Shown: piece by piece, positions 1-10,855 of the stretch | How positions within the stretch are numbered: position 1 is the first letter of the stretch | Layout of the letters: each line of letters opens with the position of its first letter | DNA from: Zhengitettix transpicula | Taxonomy: Eukaryota; Arthropoda; Insecta; Orthoptera; Tetrigidae | Assembly: GCA_037074705.1 (NCBI GenBank) | Contig: CM073591.1 | Location: forward strand, 91,175,532-91,239,531 | Direction of reading: 5' to 3' | Length of the DNA stretch: 64,000 nt | Translations under genes and position numbers: made by a program | Notes under the pieces: model-generated | The model's database searches: none | Told to the model about the DNA's origin: nothing | The model's input: only the letters and a program-made list of their open reading frames with translations

Positions 1-1845
1 GGCACCCGTCTTCAGTAATTAATGGGTTAACGAGGGAATTGCGTATACGGTATTGCCTCCATCTCCCGTAAGACTTTTTTATTATTATTTTCATTTCATT
101 TCAGAGCATCGATGGTCCACACACAAAAAAGACAGTTTAACACCCCTGATATACAGAATGAAAAGTAAACGTCCAAGAATTGGCCACCTGAGAAGGTCCG
201 CATGTAATTAATTTGTAATCAGATAAGTGGATATGATCATCTTTTGTTTCGACCAGTACCTTATGTTTTCCATTTTTAAGATATGGTTACAGGTGGTTCC
301 CCGTACGCCACAATATTATAATGTTTCTAATGCCTTAGACACATCAGAAAATATTCCAGCTACCTTAAACCCTTCATCGAATTTATTCTGAATAATAAAG
401 ACACCCATACAGACATAACCTCTCTCTAGAGATGTGAGATTCATTCACGCAACTTGTTTACTATTCTGAGAGATCTTTCCAATTCATAAATATCATGGCA
501 AGGCGATGCTGTAACGGTGAAATGCTACACGCTCTTTCAGGAGTCAGCGATTCCAGTCACGCTATTGTTTACAAGGCTTGGGAAGAATTAACAGTGGACT
601 TTAATCACTAACTTCAGTGGCATGTCTGCAGATCGCGTTTCGTAGACCTCGTCTTGAGAATTTGCCTCAATCTGATGTCGCCACACATTGGCGAAGAAAT
701 CTGCGTTGTGTTACGATGATGTATACAGATTAAAAAGGCTATAAATGACTGACATGTGACACGAACGACTTACAAAACAAGATGTTGAAGAAACTCACGT
801 TCTCTCGGGTTCAGAACACGCAGGCAATGGAAGTACCTCCGCTTCTCCACAGAAGTCGCGTCCTGACCGTCAGGCTCTCATGTGATGTTACAGCTTACGT
901 TTGATTGAAATACACTAACCACCATCAAGCCTTTCCTGGAAGTTATGCAGTAACCTGTCACGATCCAGAACTGTTTGATCTAGAAGTAGTACATCAGTAG
1001 CCACCTTTTGCTAGGATTCCTATACTGATAATTTCTCATATCACGTGGGGATATTTCCCATTGCGTTTCCAGTATTGCGGGTGTTATAGACCAATTTATA
1101 AACTATTTACAATATCAGGATGTTAAAAGATTTTGATTTATTTATTCCTCTGCTGAGAAAATAGGTCAAGACAAATAATTATAATGCACATAGATAACAA
1201 ACACAACAGTGAATTACATAATATCAAAATTCAGAAATGAGGAAAACAAAGACCACAGACACACACAAGTGAAAACAACATATAACAATCACATATGAAA
1301 TAAAATACAAAATAATAAAATCCTTAATAATAATAAAAATATAATATAGTGCATTTGAAATAAGAAAAATAATTTAAATACATAAGTCAAATACGTAAAT
1401 TAAAAGGGAAAAAATCGTTATAAAAATGTTAAAAACTTTGAGCGACCTCGTCAAAGTAGTGACGAGTTCACATCAGGTGATGTATGAAATAAAAGAGAGA
1501 AAGGAAAATATAAAAAATTTATAAAAGTATATGCGTAGATTTAGTAAGTACTCTACAATCACTTAGATCTTACTAATTTTGTGGGGACTGATAGTCCAAA
1601 TCAATTGTTTACAGACCGACTAACAAATTTCAGGAAATAGGATATTTTTCCATTTATAGTTAAATACACTAAAATTATTGTCTTTTTTATATCCTTCGAT
1701 AGGCTGTTGATTGGCTTTATCCCGGAATAATTTATGCTGGATTGATAACAAGCGATTTATAGTTTAATATTTGTGTCTCTCTCCGATGGTCAAAGCAGAT
1801 TTCCATTACATTTAACAAATTTTAAGATCTAGTTCGCTGTCGCGG
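1..1845. other. Anonymous AT-rich intergenic DNA
   Basis: I see no gene, RNA gene or recognisable mobile element here. The first 1,080 bases are somewhat richer in GC than the very AT-rich stretch from 1100 to 1800. A short perfect hairpin (ctcgtc/gacgag, loop of 8) sits at 1447-1466 and is treated under findings. Confidence 0.6.
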
Positions 1846-2170
1846 CCAGCTGCCTCTTAAACTGGTCGAGGCACGGAGAAGGGAATGCTGCGGTCCCACA
1901 CCAAACTCCTCTCTCGCTATCGAAAGGGTGTGGGACAAGTACCCAATACCCGACCTACACGATGCAGATTTTCTAGGGTTTGTCCTGCATTACTTTTAGG
2001 CGACTTCCGAGTAGGATCCTTAAACTATAGCCCGGGGGCTCTAATAAACCCTTGGCTATCTTCCTCTACCCTTCCGCATCCCCCATATCAAATCCCTTCC
2101 TATGCTGTTAAAGGGGATTTGCAACCATGTGGATTACCTTCATATAGCCTGTTATCCTAAAAACAAAATC
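1846..2170 (+). repeat. Family A retroposon, copy 1, 5'-truncated
   Basis: This is the 3' half of a GC-rich dispersed repeat that recurs at eight places in the window. It begins at the cggccagctgcctc block and runs to the shared 3' end (gcctgttatcctaaaaac), a short A-rich tail. Shared landmarks are the cagcaaactcctctc-type block (here caccaaactcctctc), the agggtttgtcctgcat block, and agcccgggggc. Variable 5' truncation with a constant A-tailed 3' end is what LINE-driven retroposition produces. The 91-residue open frame over it is not conserved among copies and is not a gene. Confidence 0.85.
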
Positions 2171-3770
2171 TGCAGTATATGCACTAGATGAAGTTGATAT
2201 TCCGCGCTTTTCAAAGACCGGTCATCCTCGGCTAGTATTACAATAGTCCATTATTTATCTTGAAAATTTCAAACTTACGAGGAGTTATGCAGTTATGAAG
2301 GCTGATTACTGGAGCGAGGTAAGCAATTTTTGAAACGGCATACAAAATTACCATGAAACGATCACCTAATATTCTGCACACAAGTACCAGAAAAAAAATC
2401 TGGATCAGTATTTACACGGTTCAGTGGTATATTGCAATATATTACCATCGGTTCTGGAATGATTGAAGTTCAAACAGAAATGACTTCCTGTGTGATCTTT
2501 GTGTCCGGAACTTTCTTCGATGCGTCATTTCATCATAGCTATTTTTAATACCAGCAAATCTTATCTAATTACGGGTCACGATGATAGCGTTGAGACAACT
2601 AGGCCGATTGTAATAAAAATGATGTGGTCTTCTGGTGAAACATCGAAATCGCCGGCGACTGGCCCTGAAGTTGTTGATAAGAACTAATTGCAGCAATTCG
2701 CTTGGAAACGACTCGTTCATTAGTCATGTATACTGCCTCGGTGTCTGGAACTGTGCCACTAAATGCGAGCGTCTCTTGCGAAATTCCACTTACGAAAAGT
2801 ATGAAGTAGCCAATATTACTGTCGCTTACAGAAATTCATTAGACTATCATTTACTTACGTTAGTGTGTTTCGAGTACAACAAGACAAAAAGAGTTCCTCA
2901 AATGATTATTCCCTTAAAAGGTTACACTAGATGGTTCAGTTTGGAGAAACGAGTTTAAGAATCACTCATAATGATTTTAATTCATGACGAGCTGTTAGGG
3001 TCACCTTCTTAATATTTTCTGCCTACATATCTACACTGTATCTTCTTTCTTTTGAATACTCTACTCTCTCTATCTCTATTACTTAGATAAGCAACTGAAT
3101 ATTTCTTTTACAAAGACTGAATTCATGTTTTAAACAGCTCATTGTAAGTCTAATGTAATTCATTTATACTCGGACAAACATCTCGCTGGTCTATTCCTAC
3201 CCCTAGGTATAATTTTATGTAAAAGTATTCCTGTTGACGTAAAGAATAATAACAATTACAGTGCTTTGTGAAGCTGTGAGAAAAGATTCCGTTGAACGGA
3301 GCGTAATACTCAGTAGGCCTACAGGATTTCCTTCAGCGTTCCTCTAAAACAATTTGCCTGTATAATGAGTATTATATATTAATTTTGTCTAATTAAATAA
3401 TTTAAGTTATTATTATATATGTTTCATGTGCTGTTCCGAGTGACGTCGGTTGTCCGCATCCTAAAGAATTTTTAATATTTATGTCTCTTGGCGTTAGGAT
3501 ATGTTTATCCCTGATAATAGTTTTCTTGTAGTGTACAGTTCTACATTTATAGTTAATCTTAAATATTAGATCGCCTACACACTGTGTAGATATTCCATTA
3601 TATTCCCGGTTTTTTTAGCTTAGTGACAGTCGACGTGTATTTTATGTTAGGATAATAGAGATATATATTTGATAATATTCGTACCATCAATTGTATTTGG
3701 TGTACCATTGTCTTGAACTTATTAATCTAACGCTTCACTCGAAAGCTTAGTGGAATTGAATCACCGGCGT
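2171..3770. other. Anonymous intergenic DNA
   Basis: No gene or repeat recognised. Two overlapping short frames at 2499-2687 and 2635-2958 have no recognisable domain and look like chance. Confidence 0.5.
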
Positions 3771-3853
3771 AAGATAGAAGAAAATGTCGACAGTTGCGTA
3801 ATTTACAGCTGTCCCGAGTTCGATTCCAGGCTCGTCCGAGTATTTTCTATCTT
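3771..3853. repeat. Small inverted repeat enclosing a B-box-like sequence
   Basis: The arms aagatagaagaaaat and attttctatctt are near-perfect inverted copies around a loop of about 55 bases. The loop holds gagttcgattccagg, which fits the RNA polymerase III B box (GGTTCGANNCC) except at one base. No convincing A box is visible upstream, so I do not call a tRNA or SINE. Confidence 0.35.
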
Positions 3854-3898
3854 GAATAAGAAATATAGCCAATTCAGTCAAAATAAGTTAATATAAAT

Positions 3899-3941
3899 AC
3901 CACACAAAGTTTGTGGGATCCTTGTCCCTTTCGTCAGCTTT
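3899..3941 (-). ncRNA. Hammerhead-like motif, left arm of C1
   Basis: Read on the minus strand: CTGACGA box (fits CUGANGA), helix II GGGA/TCCC, then CAAAC in place of GAAAC, then tttgtgtgg. The changed G of the GAAA box should inactivate it. Its helix II differs from other copies by paired changes. Confidence 0.5.
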
Positions 3942-3991
3942 TGAGTTTTGTCAACTGACAAGTGTAGTTGTGTCGCTCTAGGCTCTTCTTC

Positions 3992-4033
3992 GCACCTGAC
4001 AAAAGGGACAAGGATCGCAGAAACGTTGTGTGG
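3992..4033 (+). ncRNA. Hammerhead-like motif, right arm of C1
   Basis: Order: gcac, CTGACAA box (G8 changed to A), a helix II with one arm damaged (agggac/gatcgc), intact GAAAC, then gttgtgtgg. The flanking gcac and gtgt can form a 4-bp helix I. Probably inactive because of the box substitution. Confidence 0.45.
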
Positions 4034-4126
4034 TATTTATATTATCTCTTTTTTGTTTGAATTGCCTATCTTTCTTATTCATTATTTTCACCCATACGTA
4101 ATTTTATTTATTTTATTTCCTATCTT

Positions 4127-7100
4127 ACTTCATTAATAATATGTCCCATTTCCTTAAAACAGCCCTAATGGATTAATAAGTAAACAGTCTAATCCCAATA
4201 TTTAGAAACTATTTATTTTTATTCTTCTGAGATTTGATCATAAATCATTGAATATTTCAACTTTCCTCGCTCCATCTCCATCTCCTAATTCCAACATCGC
4301 TGACCCTATAACAATTAAAGTTATTTCACTCTAATAATTCACTCCGCAGACAATTCTCGTTCCCTGAGCGTCTGCAATCAGTAAATTTCCCTGATTTTAA
4401 TTGCGTCTTGGTATTGGTGTGTTGTAAATGGAAATTGGGATATAAAATGATTAACCAATTTCATTGGCAGTATGGAATATAATTAAATTAAGTCAATACA
4501 TATAAATATGTTTAACATTAATTTTGTTTTGGTTAAAATTTCTTTCTCTCAGGCTTGGCATTAGTATTAATTCGGACTCTGGACTTGATACAGTTATATA
4601 TGGATTGCTTTCAATATGTAAACTATTATAAGGTAATGCGACGTAACCACGACAATTGCGGATGACGAAGACGCCTCGTCCCGTAGTCAAGCGCCATAAT
4701 TATGGTGTCCAACCGATGTCAGTATCAAACGGTCGTATCAAACAAGTCTAATGTTAAATTACTAGATATTCTCATATCTCCCAGTTACATTGTCAATACA
4801 GATCTGGTCGGTGCGGCTCAAAGTACGTAACTCATCTACCTGTTTTTTCTCCCAATATTTGGTAAGAACAGATCCAAAAGACGTAGCTGCATGCGGCTCC
4901 TCAAAGATTCTGAACTTCTATCGCAGCAAGTCCAAGATCAGAACTTCTATTTTCGCTCGCTACGGTTGCAAATTTATATACACCCTTCGCGTGCAGAATA
5001 AGTGGACCCCCAAAGAAATATATGTCAGCTGGGTTGCGTCTCCCGGAACAATTATCTAATTAGCTAGACAGGAAAAACACAGTTGTCGCAATGAGGCCTC
5101 GTATGCAAGACTACACCTGGATTTCTATCAAGCAGATTATAACAGAATATTTTATATTGTACAGGAATGATTCAAATAGCTTCACTATCGCCCACCGTTA
5201 ATTACTTGAATAGACGTACATTCAAAATATTAGATTTTCCAATTACATCAGTTCGAGCGTATCCTCTCAGAATTTACCACGCACTGCTAAAAAGATGCAG
5301 ATAGCGGAATCTAATCTTCGAACTGGTAATTTATCATCGATGAAAATATAATATGCATAAAAATGTGACGATATTTATCGGAGATAATAAAACGTATATT
5401 GCGTGATATTAAAAATAAATCAGAAATCTGATCATGCGATTTATTGAAACTTGTTTTAAGATTTGGATGAACGATGCAACAAAAAGGACGTCGACTATTG
5501 GAATTCGCCAATGAAAACGAAACATTACATTTCGAATGTTAGTGTAGATTTCTGGAAAGAAATTACAAATTAGGAAGTTATAAATGTTGGGTTTAGCATG
5601 CACAGGAAAATACTTGAACTGGGTAATTTTGTTGTGGAAGAGTGAACGCAACGAACACTCTTAATGTGTCATTCAACAGGACAATCATTAAAGATAAGCT
5701 AAATACCACTAAAAAAATTACCGGAATGATTAACGTAAAAGAAATTTGTGTCTGAATGTCACGTCCTTGATAATTTCATCGATAATTTCATCGAAAGGCA
5801 AATAACATTTATAAAGGTCAACAACCATAATAGTTGTGGGTAGTTCAAATCTCATTGGACTCGTAATCGTACAGTGCGGATGTGATACAGCAGGAAGTAA
5901 TACATTGGAATAATTTTTTGTTAGTTTCACAGTTGCCAACCCAATAGTTTGCGCTCCTGATACATTCGTATGTGGAGGAAAATTTGTTGTTTTAATTTGA
6001 GAAAAAGATGCCACTTAAAAACGCCGTTAAAATAACAAAACTACTTTGAGATATTAATATATACAAAATACGGATCGTTGATATTGACACGGAAGATTTG
6101 CTGTCAGAGGCTACGCTGATAAGAAACATCCACAACGTGGCCCTCGCTTGTGAAATGAACGAAGAATATAAATAGCTTTAATTCTGTTGACACTGAAATA
6201 AAATCTCAAGTAACTTGAATTTTTTTTGCTCCATACGGTTCTCATATATCACATCTATTTTAAACAAAACTATTACAACAAAATAACTGAGATAAAAATT
6301 AAGATAAATTTAAAAATATAAGCCAGTAAAGCTCAAACCAATCTAAAGTACCCTTTTAAAGTAAGGCTCAATGTCATTATAAAATTCAAACTAATTGTTT
6401 AAAAAAAAGTTAGGTAAAAAAATTAAAAAACGAGCCGATGAACTGAAATAAAATTTATTCCGTACCATATAGTGAAATAAATCTAATTGAATCTGGCTGT
6501 AGTCAATTAATGACAACGAAAGCTGCAGTTGTTATTTCAATCTAGATCTAAATAAAGTGTATAATTTCTGACACTATTTTATTTATTCCTACGATATAAT
6601 ATTTTATATATGTATCAAAAGGCTATTCTATGATTTTAGGCACCAATTATACTTTGAATTGGGATAATTACCAAATATTATATAAAAAAACAGCGTTTAC
6701 AAATCTAGATTAGTTTCAGAAATGCTATAGACTGAGCATAATACATATTCTCTCCATCTTAAAAAGGCACACTGATTAATAAGTAATGTTTACAATATTT
6801 TAATCCATAGTACGTAATCTACCAACCTTTTTATACCATTTATCTTTGTTATTTCATGTATTTTTTATAATCTGTTACTATCAGATTACATCTATAGTAG
6901 GACTGATAACGTAGTTAAATGTAATTAATTAAATCATAATTTTTAATGGCCTGCTTGGCATCATAAATATATTGAAAGGCTATGTTGTTTCATTTAGAGT
7001 AATATTTTTCGGTGAATAAAAATATTGCTTATTATCCTATCCTCGTGAATACGATAACACGCAACTTAGCAATTAGGGGAAGCTTCATAAACCCAAATCA

Positions 7101-7459
7101 GTATTGGCTGATAGAGTTTATAATAGTAGCGAAATTAAAATTTCCTGTTTCTGTCATCATGTGACGCTTTGATGAACAACTGATATTATCTCGGTTCGAT
7201 TACGCCAAGCGAAGAAGAGATTTAAGGGAGCATTTTGTAACCTGTGTAAGATTAAAACTCAACTTTTATGAAGAAGACATGCGTACATTAAAACCATATC
7301 TGCCCACAAATTACCACATTACTAACTTTTTGTTGAGTTTCTGAAATAGATACTATGAAATAAATTATTTATTTAAATTGACGTAAGACTAATAGACTAC
7401 AGTTTAACATAAATTAAATAAGTTCAAATAGAGATTATATTTATTTCTAGAAAGGATAG
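4127..7459. other. Anonymous AT-rich DNA
   Basis: No gene, transposon or RNA gene recognised. Short frames at 4493-4690(-), 4790-5059(+), 5311-5651(-) and 5730-6014(-) show no domain, signal peptide or splice support. A GC-richer patch near 7450-7650 follows. Confidence 0.5.
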
Positions 7460-7654
7460 GTCGAACGTTGCAAGCTGGCACCCGAGAAGTCTATTGACGA
7501 CAGTTTCCAAACTGCCACAAATGCATGTTTTAAGATGACTCAACAAAGATACGCGTCTGCTAGACTGGGTCCCAGACTACACAGAAACGCTTCGAAGTGC
7601 AAATTGGAGAAACTTGAAACCGAGGGAGATGTGAATATTGAAAACAATCTTTGA
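7460..7654 (+). CDS. Possible exon or gene fragment, unrecognised
   Basis: A 64-codon open stretch, clearly richer in GC than its surroundings, begins right after an AG dinucleotide and ends at TGA (7652-7654). It has no ATG near its start, and an in-frame TAG lies just upstream, so it would only make sense as an internal or terminal exon. The peptide carries three cysteines (VERCKLAPEK near the start, NACFKM in the middle, SKCKLEKL near the end) and is charged and soluble. I do not recognise the family. The better polypyrimidine-type acceptor nine bases upstream would include the stop, which counts against it. Alternatives are a decayed transposon fragment or chance. Confidence 0.22.
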   Translation, partial: VERCKLAPEKSIDDSFQTATNACFKMTQQRYASARLGPRLHRNASKCKLEKLETEGDVNIENNL

Positions 7655-7690
7655 AAACTACCAAATTAAAACAGCTTACAATTACTTTAA

Positions 7691-7875
7691 AGATTTTCAA
7701 TAGAATAGTTTTTGAGTTTTGTCAACTGATTAGTGAAGTTGTGTCGCTCTAGGCTCTTGCGTTTTTTCTGCACCTGAAGAAAGGAACAAGGTTTCCAGAA
7801 ACGCCTTGTGGAATTTATATTATCACTTCTTTTGTCTGTATTGGGCTACCTTTCTTATTATAGATTTTGATTAGA
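7691..7875 (+). mobile_element. Penelope-derived terminal unit C2
   Basis: A unit of about 155 bp (7705-7861) matches the C1 right half and centre: tttgagttttgtcaactgat, tgtcgctctaggctctt, the hammerhead-like motif, then gaatttatattatcacttct and ctttcttatta. It is flanked by agattttcaataga (7691-7704) and agattttgattaga (7862-7875), 12 of 14 identical, a likely target-site duplication. No left arm is present. Confidence 0.7.
7770..7811 (+). ncRNA. Hammerhead-like motif in C2
   Basis: Both conserved boxes are intact: CTGAAGA (7774-7780) and GAAAC (7798-7802). Between them aaggaacaaggtttcca folds with GGAA/TTCC as helix II. The 3' side reads gccttgtgg instead of gttgtgtgg, so helix I pairing with the upstream gcac is poor in this copy. 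Confidence 0.55.
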
Positions 7876-8104
7876 GTTTAAGTGGAAGACTTTAACACGT
7901 TCAATATTCTCAACCACTTTCACTTATTCTGAAAATGTCAGTTAAAATAATACCAACAATGTTTCACCATTTCAGATAAAATAGTTCTGTATCTGATGTG
8001 ACTCCAGATAGAATGACGTTATTCAAGAAGGATGGTTATTCAAATATATGAATTGGAAATATAAAAAGGCCTATATTAGATTAAAATTAACTACTAATTA
8101 AATC

Positions 8105-8160
8105 AAGTGATAAAATATCACACAACGTTTCTGCAAACCTTGTTGCTTTCTTCAGGTATC
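8105..8160 (-). mobile_element. Penelope-derived unit C3 (partial) with hammerhead-like motif
   Basis: Minus-strand copy of the same terminal repeat. CTGAAGA lies at 8149-8155, helix II is GCAA/TTGC, GAAAC and gttgtgtg follow, and the upstream gatac pairs over 4 bases with gtgtg. Both core boxes are intact. Helix II differs from C2 by a G-C to C-G swap on both strands of the hairpin, a compensatory change. The body beyond the motif is short. Confidence 0.6.
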
Positions 8161-9390
8161 AAAAATCGTAAGACCTTTAATAACTACACGCAGCGCAAAT
8201 CATTAGACGTACTCAAAAGTAAACGTACATCAAGTACCATTTTACAACAAGACACAAAGGCATTACAAATGTCAATAATAAAGTTGGATAAAAGAATGAT
8301 AAAAACGACCTGTAAATTAAAATAAAAATCGTCTGTGTATATCAAGAATTAAATTATTAAATTGGTACACATTGAAAGTTATGAAACTAGTTTATTTATG
8401 ATATAATTTTGCGTACCAAGCCTATTATAGATTTAAAGATTTATTGAATTAATAAATATATCATGTTCATGTTTTGTTAGCGGATACTAAAAGAACGATA
8501 AAAAACAGAAAACGAACACGTTTTCTTGCGTTTACGGAAAATGTGAAAGGAGATATATGGAAGTTCTGGAGGAGAAAAATTGATGTTTCGGAAAATAAAA
8601 CTATCTAACGCTTAACCTGAAGATTATTAATCATCACGATGAAATTACAATTACGATTGATTCCGAAAAGGTTATAAAACGTTAAACGAGCCTTTCTTTT
8701 TTATAACCAATAGCTGCCAAAAATCTAAAAAAAGTATAACAAACTGGGGAGTAACATAAAATTTTGATATCTATAACTGTATTACTTGAGAATTGTTTTA
8801 GACAGCCTGATAAACGGAAAAGAGAAAAATAGAAAATGTGGTGGAAAATGTTGATGTTAAGTGGATGGACACTTAAAGAAATCGTAGCTTGAATATATTT
8901 CGTTGGGTTTCGACTTCACTTAAAATTTAGGTTTGGAATACTACGAAGATTTTCTAACGATGAGACTTGTGATGTGTAGGAATCGTGACTATGCGAGGTC
9001 ACCTGTCAACCGCCCAAAGCAGCCATCGCGTTGCAGTAGGACGGTTTGTCACGTAAATTGTGCTATCGTGACGCACCGCAAGATAAATCAGGATTTATAC
9101 GGATTAACGCTGCAATGAAATATATCAATGTAAATAAGCAATGATAAAGTTTTTTCAAATTTTGTCTACAAAAGTAGCCATTTAAGATCTTTTTCCAGAT
9201 AATTTTTGGTTTTTAGCCAGACTTCACCACCACTGGGAAATCCCAACGGAACGAAATGTTATAAATAAACTACTATACACAATCAGCTAACTTTTAAACC
9301 ATAAAAATCAGTCCTTCTTTAAATATAAGATACCAAATCATTATCTCCAGGGCCACTTCAAGATTATCCACCTTCAGATAATCACTAAGG
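8161..9390. other. Anonymous AT-rich DNA
   Basis: No gene recognised. The open frame running on from C3 to 8325 has a lysine- and threonine-rich peptide with no known domain; it might be the decayed start of a Penelope-like frame but I cannot show that. The frame at 8933-9118 is unrecognised. Confidence 0.45.
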
Positions 9391-9391
9391 A

Positions 9392-9404
9392 CCCCCCCCC
9401 CCCC
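9392..9404. repeat. Poly-C run
   Basis: Thirteen consecutive C bases, in a region that otherwise looks like degraded LINE sequence. Confidence 0.9.
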
Positions 9405-9435
9405 GCCTCTGCTCCCTATGCAGCACCATTATTGC

Positions 9436-9640
9436 CACCAAACATCATTAATGAATGCAAATTCCATCAAGAACCGAACCTCATATTAAGAAGCCTCAAC
9501 GAGATTGACTACTCCCCCAATACCAAAAAGACATAATTTTTTTATCAGATAAACCTCTATTGAGAAATGTAGCGACCTTACATTGGTTGACATTAAGGTC
9601 AAGTTGTAGTTGATACGACTATAAAATAAAAGAAATGTAG
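9436..9640 (+). mobile_element. LINE 3' end (family B, copy 1)
   Basis: A short open segment reads PPNIINECKFHQEPN, then LILRSLNEIDYSPNTKKT and a stop at 9534-9536. This has the look of the extreme C-terminus of an I/Jockey-type ORF2. About 100 bases of 3' UTR follow and end in gttgatacgactataaaat. The same tail (gttgaYgcgacYaYaaa) closes five other LINE ends in the window. The coding part alone would be weak; the tail carries the call. Confidence 0.55.
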
Positions 9641-10055
9641 CAAGTAGTCGTATTCTGATACGATGAGATGGCGGTGGCGTGAACAATCATGAACTCAAAT
9701 TGGCAGGGAAAACCATAATATTTGTATGGACACCAGTCCTCCAAAATATAACATGGAATGAAGCAGCTGATGCTCTAGAAAAAGCTGCAGCAATCTTCCC
9801 ACTTACACCTCGTCTTAGCAGGACGAACATCCAAGAAGACACATGGATATTCTTGCGGAAGAAAATTAACCAACTGTGGGAAATTACAAGGAAGACTCTC
9901 AAAGCCAGCCAACTCTACAGACTACTCAACAACGTTTCGGACATCAAGTTCCCACCCGGTATTACAAGAAGTGAACAATCTGCATTATCCAGAACAGATC
10001 CAACCACTCGGATTTAACTCACTCGTACCTTTTCTCAAACTCCAATCACCCCTAA

Positions 10056-10070
10056 CGTGAAAGTTGTGAA
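10056..10070. repeat. Target-site duplication, left
   Basis: cgtgaaagttgtgaa here is identical to 10539-10553. The pair brackets family A copy 2 exactly, next to its T9 run, which is the poly-A tail read on the minus strand. Confidence 0.9.
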
Positions 10071-10538
10071 TTTTTTTTTCGGACAGGCTATGTATAGGGT
10101 AATCCACATAGTGGCAACTCCCCTCTTATAGCATAGGAAAGGGATTTGAAAGGGAGCATGCGGAAGGGTGGAGGAAGGTAGCCAAGGGTAACTAGGGCCC
10201 CCGGGCTATGGTTTAAGGATCCTACCCGGCATTCACCTAAAAGAAATGCAGGACAAACCCTAGAAAAACCTGCATCAGGTAGGTCGGGCATCGGGTACTT
10301 GTCCCACGCCCTTCCGATAGCGGGAGAGGAGTTTGCTGTGGGGACGCAGCATTCCCTTCTCCGTGCCGCGACCAGTTTAGCAGGCAGCTGGCCGACTATT
10401 CCAATGGGAATAGCGGACAACGTATGCCCAAGGTCTGTGACCCCGGAACATACACCTCTCAGAACAGGCCGAGGTGCCTCGGCTTGTGGGAACCTTATTT
10501 CAAAAACGGAGAGGAAAAGGCATCCCCAAAGGTAGCCC
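10071..10538 (-). mobile_element. Family A retroposon, copy 2, with A9 tail
   Basis: Minus-strand copy of 468 bp. It starts at ggggctacctttggggatgc and ends in nine A residues, with a perfect 15-bp target-site duplication on both sides. It is the best-defined copy and proves that family A moves by target-primed reverse transcription. A 160-codon frame (10088-10570, minus) crosses it and runs into the flank. That frame is open only because this copy lacks seven bases (ggtaaga-like) present in the copies at 16.16 and 18.09 kb, so it is not evidence of coding. The element has no reverse transcriptase and must borrow one. Confidence 0.92.
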
Positions 10539-10553
10539 CGTGAAAGTTGTGAA
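10539..10553. repeat. Target-site duplication, right
   Basis: Identical to 10056-10070 (cgtgaaagttgtgaa). The leading C could also belong to the element's ggggc end. Confidence 0.9.
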
Positions 10554-10855
10554 GCACAACTTTCAATCATATATACTGATTATATACTAACCAAATGCAA
10601 GATATTTGACTCTCAACGGCTCTCCACCATCGAGAACCCAAATATACAAAACAATTCATGTAATGTGCAAAAAAAGAAGTACTACGTTATTTCAAAGACT
10701 TTAATTTATTTGTTAAACTATGAGCAGTTATTGTATATATCAACTTAACCATGTACTAGTCCGTAAGGAAAAAAGCAAGCTTCAATTAACCAGTCGCTAA
10801 TTACCACTGTAGTAGATGCGAGTTAAAATAAAGATAATATAAAGAAAAAGATGGA

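Larger units (their letters stand above)
3841..4126. mobile_element. Penelope-derived foldback unit C1 with 13-bp flanking repeats
   Basis: An insertion of about 260 bp at 3854-4113 is bounded by tattttctatctt (3841-3853) and tatttcctatctt (4114-4126), 12 of 13 bases identical, which I read as a target-site duplication. Inside, two arms of about 85 bases are inverted copies of each other, from gaataagaaatatagcc on the left to ctatctttcttattc on the right. The 55-base centre holds tttgtcaactgacaagtg. The same sequence follows the stop codon of a Penelope-like element at 13.4 kb, so the unit is derived from that element's terminal repeat. Each arm has a hammerhead-like motif pointing outward. 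Confidence 0.75.
9661..10855 (+). pseudogene. LINE ORF2 RNase H fragment plus 3' UTR (family B, copy 2), split by a family A insertion
   Basis: The frame 9679-10017 encodes FVWTPVLQNITWNEAADALE, matching the end of the RNase H domain of I/Jockey-type LINE ORF2 proteins, which usually read FxWxPxHxxIxGNExAD. The downstream helix-rich part (LYRLLNNV, ITRSEQSALSRT) is the usual linker before the C-terminal CCHC-like motif. The frame then hits a stop. Family A is inserted at 10071-10538. The LINE continues after it, with a 3' UTR closely related to 47.3-47.45 kb (ctatgagcagttattgtata) and a tail gtagtagatgcgagttaaaa. The original histidine of WTPGH is lost, so the enzyme was dead before or after insertion. 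Confidence 0.75.

Noticed and set aside
3810..3845. Possible tRNA gene (gttcgattcc)
   Set aside because: Only the B box is present; no acceptor stem, anticodon arm or A box can be built.
9563..9643. agaaatgtagc repeated about 70 bases apart as a target duplication
   Set aside because: The interval is only part of a LINE 3' UTR, so the repeat does not bracket a plausible insertion.
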